Below the pieces are notes generated by a model. The model did no database searches and was not told the origin of the DNA. It worked only from the letters and a program-made list of their open reading frames with translations. Both the position numbers and the translations under genes were made by a program. From Lutispora sp. (lineage in GTDB: Bacteria; Bacillota; Clostridia; Lutisporales; Lutisporaceae), in assembly GCA_030834765.1 (NCBI GenBank), contig JAUQXG010000266.1, forward strand, positions 1 through 10,266: DNA of 10,266 nucleotides. The letters run 5' to 3'. Shown in pieces: positions 6,074 through 10,266 of the stretch (positions within the stretch are counted from its first letter, which is position 1; each line of letters begins with the position of its first letter).

Positions 6074-7086
6074 CATTAAAGATTAGAAATAGTACAGCGG
6101 AGTTTCTTATGTTTGCAGCTGACTCAGCATCAGATTCAATTGAAGTCATGGTAGCTGATGGAAATGTATGGTTAAATCAGGACATGATTGCAACGCTTTA
6201 CGATAAGGGTAGATCAACAATAACTGAGCATTTAAAAAATATTTACTCCGATGGTGAATTAGATGAAGAATCAACTCGTCGGAATTTCCGACGAGTTGCG
6301 AGTAATGGGAAAGACTATAATATGAACCATTATAGCCTTGAAGCTGTAATTGCTGTTGGGTTTAGGACTAATTCTGAACGCGCAATCCATTTTAGAAATT
6401 GGGCGAGTGGTATTCTGAAAGATTTTTCAATTCGTGGCTATGTTCTTGACCAGGAAAGACTAAAAAATGGATATTTCTTAAATGAGGAATACTTTGATCA
6501 TTTATTGGATGAAATTAGAGAAATCAGGGCAAGTGAAAGACGGTTTTATCAGAAAATTACTGATATTTATGCAACAGCTATGGATTATTCAGTACATGCT
6601 TCAATAACACAAACATTTTTCAAAACAGTACAGAATAAACTTCACTTTGCAATCCATGGAAAGACAGCAGCGGAGCTTATTATAGAAAGAGCTAATGCTG
6701 AAAAGGAAAATATGGGACTGACCACTTGGAAAAATGCACCTAGTGGTAAAATTGTGAAAAATGATGTGATAGTAGCTAAAAATTATTTATCTCTAGATGA
6801 AATAGATGGACTGAATAGAATCATCACAATGTATTTAGATTATGCTGAAAATCAAGCAAAAAGAAAAATTCCAATGACGATGGAAGATTGGGCGAACAAA
6901 CTAAATGCATTTTTAAAATTCAATGAATATGAAATTTTGAACAATGCTGGAAAGGTAACAGCTGAAATTGCGAAAGCTTTCGCAGAAAGTGAATTTGAAA
7001 AATATCGTGTCATTCAAGATCGGCTATTTGAATCAGACTTTGATAAGTTTGCAAAAGAGCTGATTAAAGAAAATAATATAAAATGA
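6055..7086 (+). CDS. rhuM: RhuM-family protein (virulence RhuM, PF13310 type)
   Basis: This intact 343-residue soluble protein matches the RhuM family by pattern along its whole length. An N-terminal DNA-binding-like region runs over about residues 25-105 (NVWLNQDMIATLYDKGRSTI, EHLKNIYSDGELDEES, then NHYSLEAVIAVGFRTNSERA and FRNWASGILKDF). It is followed by a conserved C-terminal part containing YFDHLLDEIREIRASERRFY, QKITDIYA, FFKTVQNKLHFAIHGKTAAE, GLTTWKNAP, KNYLSLDEIDGLNRIITMYL and KYRVIQDRLFESDFDKF. The name comes from a Salmonella pathogenicity-island gene; the molecular function is not established. RhuM genes are often embedded in type I restriction loci, and here it lies between DUF1016 and HsdR remnants. 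ATG 6055 is chosen for the GGGAGG at 6039-6044. A regulatory or phage-related role is inference. The gene contains two perfect palindromes. Confidence 0.92.
   Translation: MGENEKSLKIRNSTAEFLMFAADSASDSIEVMVADGNVWLNQDMIATLYDKGRSTITEHLKNIYSDGELDEESTRRNFRRVASNGKDYNMNHYSLEAVIAVGFRTNSERAIHFRNWASGILKDFSIRGYVLDQERLKNGYFLNEEYFDHLLDEIREIRASERRFYQKITDIYATAMDYSVHASITQTFFKTVQNKLHFAIHGKTAAELIIERANAEKENMGLTTWKNAPSGKIVKNDVIVAKNYLSLDEIDGLNRIITMYLDYAENQAKRKIPMTMEDWANKLNAFLKFNEYEILNNAGKVTAEIAKAFAESEFEKYRVIQDRLFESDFDKFAKELIKENNIK
6272..6298. repeat. 27-bp inverted repeat inside rhuM
   Basis: CAACTCGTCGGAA (6272-6284) and its exact complement (6286-6298) flank a single base. It encodes STRRNFRRVA in the N-terminal DNA-binding-like part of the protein. 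There is no T-run after it, so it is not a terminator. A one-base spacer makes a hairpin strained, so a dimeric protein-binding site or chance are the main explanations. Confidence 0.75.
6969..6984. repeat. 16-bp perfect palindrome inside rhuM
   Basis: TGCGAAAGCTTTCGCA reads identically on both strands without a spacer and encodes part of EIAKAFAES near the C-terminus. The alternation of charged and alanine codons can produce such symmetry by chance, so a function is only a possibility. Confidence 0.6.
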
Positions 7087-7114
7087 TTAAATGGTTAGTT
7101 GAAGCCGATTAGTA

Positions 7115-7472
7115 ATGACGATGAAATACAATGAACTGCTGGAAAAGTATAAAGTACTTGAAGAAAAAAACGTGGAGAAAGTACGGGGCTAACTCCCGAT
7201 GAATTAGCATTTTATGATGCCCTTGCTGATAATGAACAGCATGAGAGATTATGGGTGAAGATATCCTAAAGCAAATTGCAAGAGACTTAACTATATCAAT
7301 TAAGAACAACATTAGTATGGATTGGACTATTCGTGAAACGGTTCAAGCAAAAATGAAGATGGCAATTAAACGTCTTCTTAAAAAGTATGGATATCCTCCT
7401 GATAAGGCTACTAAGGTGGTGGATATTGTAATGAAACAAACTAAGCTGATATGTCAGAATGAGAGCAAATAA
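7115..7472 (+). pseudogene. hsdR: Remnant of type I restriction endonuclease HsdR, C-terminal (DUF3387) part
   Basis: Only the end of HsdR remains, spread over three frames. From 7115 a weak match reads KYNELLEKYK. After a shift at the 7-A run (7164-7170), the second frame gives KKRGESTGLTPDELAFYDAL, a hallmark of the HsdR C-terminus. After another shift near 7248, the third frame (7251-7472, 73 codons) gives GEDILKQIARDL, SMDWTIRETVQAKMKMAIKR and LLKKYGYPPDKA, again typical. The nuclease and helicase domains, some 700 or more residues, are absent from the window, so restriction by this subunit is lost. The 73-codon piece could be called a small gene, but it lacks a clear ribosome site and is best treated as debris. 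Confidence 0.88.
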
Positions 7473-7488
7473 AGATAGCTAAAAGAAT

Positions 7489-7495
7489 GGAGTGA
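7489..7495 (+). promoter_or_regulatory. Ribosome binding site that decides the BusR-like start
   Basis: GGAGTGA at 7489-7495 is five bases before TTG 7501. The upstream in-frame GTG at 7492 lies inside this site and has no ribosome site of its own, so initiation at 7501 is preferred. Confidence 0.65.
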
Positions 7496-7500
7496 AGATT

Positions 7501-8127
7501 TTGGATGAAAGCATAAAGATTGTAAGCCCGCGTTATCAACAGATCGCGGTGGATATTGCCTCGAAAATCGTCAGCGGTCACTACGAGGTAGGGGATAAGA
7601 TTTACACACGCTCAGCACTGTCAAGTCAATACAGTGTTTCCTCAGAGACGGCGAGACGTGCTATCTGTATTTTATCGAATGTGGGCATTGTTGAAGTTTC
7701 AAAGGGCAGTGGTGTAATTATAAAATCCTGTGAAAAGGCCATCAAGTTTGTAAAGCAGCATAAGGATATAAAGACAGTCAATGATTTGAAAAGAGAAATT
7801 TTAGGCTCAGTCGAACGTCAGACCAAGGAAAATAACTATATTAAGGAATTGCTAAGTGAGCTCATTGATAAGACCAACCGTTTTAAGGCAAGCAATCCCT
7901 TTGCACCATTTGAAATAACTATTGATGACAATTGTCCGTTTTTGGGAAAAACTATTAGTGATACGAATTTTTGGCATAATACTGCGGCCACTATTGTGTC
8001 AATAAAGCGCACAGATACAATGATGATGTCTCCAGGTCCCTATGCAGTTTTTACAGAGGGAGATGTGTTCTATTTTGTTGGAGATGAGAATTGTCCTGAA
8101 AGAGTAAAAAATTATCTGTATCCTTAA
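7501..8127 (+). CDS. busR: BusR-like transcriptional regulator (GntR winged helix plus RCK_C/TrkA_C domain)
   Basis: This is a 208-residue cytoplasmic repressor candidate. About residues 9-76 form a GntR-type winged helix-turn-helix (SPRYQQIAVDIASKIVSGHY, ALSSQYSVSSETARRAI, GIVEVSKGSGVII). About 85-132 are helical and charged, a probable coiled coil for dimerisation. About 138-208 match an RCK_C/TrkA_C ligand domain (PFEITIDDNCPFLGKTISD, ATIVSIKR, FTEGDVFYFVGDE). Known: in Streptococcus and Lactococcus, BusR with this architecture binds cyclic di-AMP and represses the busAB betaine transporter. The same regulator directly precedes a betaine-type ABC operon here, so the assignment is well supported. 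It is followed by a terminator, so the transporter is transcribed separately. The start could instead be GTG 7492, adding three residues. Its own promoter is not evident and would lie within the HsdR debris. Cyclic di-AMP binding here is inferred from the family. Confidence 0.88.
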   Translation: MDESIKIVSPRYQQIAVDIASKIVSGHYEVGDKIYTRSALSSQYSVSSETARRAICILSNVGIVEVSKGSGVIIKSCEKAIKFVKQHKDIKTVNDLKREILGSVERQTKENNYIKELLSELIDKTNRFKASNPFAPFEITIDDNCPFLGKTISDTNFWHNTAATIVSIKRTDTMMMSPGPYAVFTEGDVFYFVGDENCPERVKNYLYP

Positions 8128-8148
8128 TGAAATAATATTAAAAAACAT

Positions 8149-8191
8149 ATAAAAAGCACGCTGATATCATTGATTTCAGCGTGCTTTTTAT
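8149..8191 (+). terminator. Rho-independent terminator after the BusR-like gene
   Basis: AAAAAGCACGCTGA (8151-8164) pairs exactly with TCAGCGTGCTTTTT (8176-8189); one T-A and one A-T pair extend the stem to 8149-8191. The 11-base loop and the T-run are typical. It separates regulator and transporter into two transcripts. Confidence 0.92.
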
Positions 8192-8204
8192 GATGGCTGG
8201 GAAT

Positions 8205-8234
8205 TTGACTAAAGTGACAACCTTATGATAAAAT
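8205..8234 (+). promoter_or_regulatory. Promoter of the betaine transporter operon, with TGAC repeats as a possible operator
   Basis: The -35 TTGACT (8205-8210) and -10 TAAAAT (8229-8234) have an 18-base spacing, between the terminator and the ribosome site GGAGG (8261-8265). The -35 region contains TGAC twice, nine bases apart (8206-8209 and 8215-8218), within TTGACTAAAGTGACAA (8205-8220), whose outer bases are symmetric (TTG...CAA). This is a plausible landing place for the neighbouring regulator, but I cannot confirm a BusR motif from memory. Confidence 0.6.
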
Positions 8235-8272
8235 AAAGTTGCATGTAATAATATTGAAACGGAGGAATAAAG

Positions 8273-9265
8273 ATGAAAAGAAAAACTGTACTTATTTTGG
8301 TTTTGATGATTGGTATGATGGCAGCCCTCGGAGGCTGCGCAAAGGAAGCAGAGACTATTACCATAACTGCTACAGACAACGGTTGGGACAGTCAGAAGCT
8401 ACATAATGAAATAGCTAAGTTGATTGTAGAAAATGCATACGATAACTATAATTTTCAGGTTTCTACAGGTTCCTCTACAATGAACTGGCAGGCAATTATA
8501 TCCGGTGATGTAGACTTGGATATTGAGAGCTGGACAGACAATGTGGCAACCTATCCAGATGATGTGGCGAAGGGCGACATTGTTGATGTGGGCATACTTG
8601 TACCTGATAGTGCACAAGGTTTTTATGTACCACGATATGTGATAGAAGGCGATTCAACCCGCGGAATTGAAGCTGTTGCCCCTGATCTAAAAACAGTTGA
8701 AGACCTGAAAAAATATGCCAATCTTTTTCCGGATGATGAAGACCGCAGCAAAGGCAGAATCTATGGTTCACTTCCTGGCTGGATGGCAGATGAGATACTT
8801 TATAAAAAATACGAATTTTATGGACTTGATGAGATGTATAATTATGCTCGATTAGGCAGTGAGGCAACTCTATTTGCATCTCTTTCAGCTGCCTATAATC
8901 TAGGAGAACCGTGGGTAGGCTATTGCTATGAACCAACATGGATTAGCGGAAAGCTGGATTTAGTGCTTCTTGAGGATGCGCCCTATGATCCGGTGCTTTA
9001 TCTGGAAGGTAAGAGCAGCTTCCCTAAACAAGCATTAAAAATTGTCAGCAGCAATAAATTTGCTAAAAAAGCTCCGGATTTATTGGAATTCTTCCAGAAG
9101 TATCAGACAGGCAGTGAGCTTATAAGCAAAGCATTAGCACATTTGGACGAGACTGGTGAAACCCATGAAGAAACGGCTAAATGGTTACTGAAGGAATATG
9201 ATAACTTACTGGATGAATGGTTACCATCAGAAAGCGCTAAAAGGGTTAGAGAAGCCTTGAACTAA
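8273..9265 (+). CDS. Glycine betaine/proline-betaine ABC transporter substrate-binding lipoprotein (OpuAC/ProX type)
   Basis: This 330-residue lipoprotein starts with a lysine/arginine-rich n-region and hydrophobic core (residues 2-18) ending in lipobox LGGC, with the lipidated cysteine at C22. The mature part is an OpuAC-type (PF04069) binding domain: it opens with ITATDNGWDS, has the family-like MNWQAIISGDVDLDIESW segment, the hinge-like KTVEDLKKYANLFPD and GRIYGSLPGWMADEIL, and EPWVGYCYEPTWISGK. Several tryptophans lie in these segments; betaine-binding proteins hold the quaternary ammonium in an aromatic cage, but which residues form it here is not resolved. The start ATG has GGAGG seven bases upstream. 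The gene is first in an operon with permease and ATPase genes, and its neighbour is the BusR-like regulator. It would capture compatible solute outside the cell during osmotic stress. Choline or carnitine are alternative ligands. Confidence 0.9.
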   Translation: MKRKTVLILVLMIGMMAALGGCAKEAETITITATDNGWDSQKLHNEIAKLIVENAYDNYNFQVSTGSSTMNWQAIISGDVDLDIESWTDNVATYPDDVAKGDIVDVGILVPDSAQGFYVPRYVIEGDSTRGIEAVAPDLKTVEDLKKYANLFPDDEDRSKGRIYGSLPGWMADEILYKKYEFYGLDEMYNYARLGSEATLFASLSAAYNLGEPWVGYCYEPTWISGKLDLVLLEDAPYDPVLYLEGKSSFPKQALKIVSSNKFAKKAPDLLEFFQKYQTGSELISKALAHLDETGETHEETAKWLLKEYDNLLDEWLPSESAKRVREALN

Positions 9266-9295
9266 TTTAGCCCTTGGAGAAGGAGGGACAAGCAG

Positions 9296-10165
9296 TTGAA
9301 CGAATATCTTTTTAAATTTCCCAAGGAGTGGCAGTTTAATATTGGTGACACCATTGACATCTGGATTAAGGCCTTTAGCAGAGATCATAGAGAAGCGTTT
9401 ACTGCCATAAAGAGCGTTGTAATCGGTTCAATTAAAGGAATAAACTGGATGCTATCTATCATTCCATGGTGGTTACTGATTTTAGCAATTATGATATTGG
9501 GTTGGCGAGTCAGTGGAAAGAAGCGAACTGGGGTGCTTTACGGAGCCATGTTGTTTTTTGTGGGTTCCAGTGGCCTTTGGAGCCACATGCTGGAGACACT
9601 GAGTATTGTCATTGCTGCTGTCATTCTTTCCATCATCATGGGATTCCCCTTGGGGATACTTATTGCTATGAATAAGCGAGCTGAAGGAATCATACGTCCT
9701 ATTTTGGACCTGATGCAGACGATGCCTACCTTTGTATATCTGGTACCTGCTGTTATTTTATTCAGCACAGGAAAGACTCCTGCGCTGATGGCAACCACTA
9801 TCTACTCCATCGTGCCTATGATACGTATGACCAGCCATGGTATTACTCATGTAGACACTGAGGTGGTGGAGGCAGCCAAAGCCTTTGGATCAACTACCTT
9901 ACAAGCGCTGGTTAAGGTGCAGATACCTCAGGCTATGTCAACGATCATGACAGGGGTAAACCAAACAATTATGATGGCTATGTCTATGGTTGTGACCTGT
10001 GCCTTGATTGGTGCAAACGGTCTTGGAATGGAAATCCTTTTAGCCACAAATCGAACAGAGATGGGAAAGGCACTGATGCCTGGCATCTCTATTGTAGTTG
10101 TGGCGATTATACTTGATCGTCTCACTCAAGGACTTGTGAAGAAAGAGGAGGCGGAGCAGCAATGA
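9296..10165 (+). CDS. Glycine betaine/proline-betaine ABC transporter permease (OpuAB/ProW type)
   Basis: This 289-residue inner-membrane protein has an amphipathic N-terminal extension of about 55 residues, with WKxF/WIKAF-like sequence typical of ProW proteins. Hydrophobic segments follow at about 57-75, 80-100, 103-125, 140-165, 215-240 and 255-275. The EAA coupling loop that docks on the ATPase is clear: EAAKAFG starts at residue 192 and is followed by QIPQA at about 209-213. The binding-protein-dependent transport domain also shows LDLMQTMPTFVYLVPAVILF and ANGLGMEIL, both typical for this subfamily. The TTG start is chosen because AGGAGGG (9281-9287) lies eight bases before it and the sequence from there fits the family N-terminus. 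It follows the binding protein after 30 bases and overlaps the ATPase start by four bases, so the three are one operon. Confidence 0.93.
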   Translation: MNEYLFKFPKEWQFNIGDTIDIWIKAFSRDHREAFTAIKSVVIGSIKGINWMLSIIPWWLLILAIMILGWRVSGKKRTGVLYGAMLFFVGSSGLWSHMLETLSIVIAAVILSIIMGFPLGILIAMNKRAEGIIRPILDLMQTMPTFVYLVPAVILFSTGKTPALMATTIYSIVPMIRMTSHGITHVDTEVVEAAKAFGSTTLQALVKVQIPQAMSTIMTGVNQTIMMAMSMVVTCALIGANGLGMEILLATNRTEMGKALMPGISIVVVAIILDRLTQGLVKKEEAEQQ

Positions 10166-10266
10166 AGAATGACAATATAATAAGTGTACAAAAGGTGTCA
10201 AAGCTTTATGGAATCAATAAAGCTGAAGCCATGAAACTTATAAAGGAAGGCACCAGCAAGGAAGCA
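10162..10266 (+). CDS. Glycine betaine ABC transporter ATP-binding protein (OpuAA/ProV type), 5' part only
   Basis: The first 35 codons are present before the window ends. The sequence VQKVSKLYGINKAEAMKL, then IKEGTSKEA, is the typical N-terminal extension of ProV/OpuAA ATPases, which precedes the Walker A region not yet reached here. The ATG overlaps the permease stop (ATGA), and AGGAGGCGGAG at 10146-10156 supplies the ribosome site. It should energise uptake through the permease; whether it carries the C-terminal CBS domains of this family cannot be seen. Confidence 0.85.
   Translation, partial: MKNDNIISVQKVSKLYGINKAEAMKLIKEGTSKEA

Noticed and set aside
6272..6298. Internal terminator in rhuM
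   Set aside because: There is no T-run on either side and the one-base spacer is too short for a normal hairpin loop.
7251..7472. Treating the 73-codon frame as an independent small gene
   Set aside because: It continues HsdR C-terminal sequence begun in other frames upstream and lacks a ribosome site, so it is debris.
3609..7500. Insertion sequence or integrative element carrying the locus
   Set aside because: No transposase, integrase, attachment-site duplication or terminal repeats were seen at the borders.
8496..8939. 147-codon minus-strand open frame opposite the binding lipoprotein
   Set aside because: The composition (rich in H, Q, L, S) is that of an antisense shadow, and the plus strand holds a clear OpuAC-type protein.
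9466..9675. 69-codon plus-strand frame inside the permease
   Set aside because: It overlaps entirely with the permease in another frame; it has no ribosome site and odd composition.

Overview
The window looks like a low-GC Firmicute, most likely class Clostridia. The reasons are A/T-rich coding DNA, strong AGGAGG-type ribosome sites, TTG/GTG starts, rho-independent terminators, and gene types common there: a Fur-controlled paired ABC transporter, a BusR-type regulator and a lipoprotein-based betaine transporter. No rRNA, tRNA, CRISPR array, transposase or integrase is visible.

Layout. (1) 1-3608: a near-consensus Fur box, then two overlapping genes for half-transporters (each membrane domain plus ATPase) of the YbtP/YbtQ-IrtA/IrtB kind, probably for iron-siderophore handling, ended by a hairpin with a 23-bp perfect stem. 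(2) 3783-7472: a more A/T-rich remnant of a type I restriction-modification-like locus. It starts with a consensus promoter whose -35 box lies at the centre of a 40-bp perfect palindrome. An intact 527-codon gene follows, joining a methyltransferase-like domain that lacks recognisable catalytic motifs to a single HsdS-like DNA-recognition domain. Next come a wrecked DUF1016/YhcG PD-(D/E)XK nuclease gene, an intact rhuM-family gene, and a three-frame remnant of the HsdR C-terminus. Both nuclease genes are dead, while the recognition-type gene and rhuM are open. (3) 7501-10266: an osmoprotectant module. A BusR-like GntR/RCK_C regulator (the family senses c-di-AMP) ends in its own terminator. A separate promoter then drives a glycine-betaine-type binding lipoprotein, a permease, and the first 35 codons of a ProV/OpuAA ATPase cut by the window edge.

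How the parts work together. The first pair would be derepressed by iron limitation. The last module would import compatible solutes under osmotic stress and be shut by BusR. Between these ordinary gene sets, the decayed restriction locus is the accessory segment. Its open features of interest are the pseudo-methyltransferase/specificity fusion, the palindromic promoter and the surviving rhuM. Functional names come from recognising family sequence patterns by eye; no database search was run.
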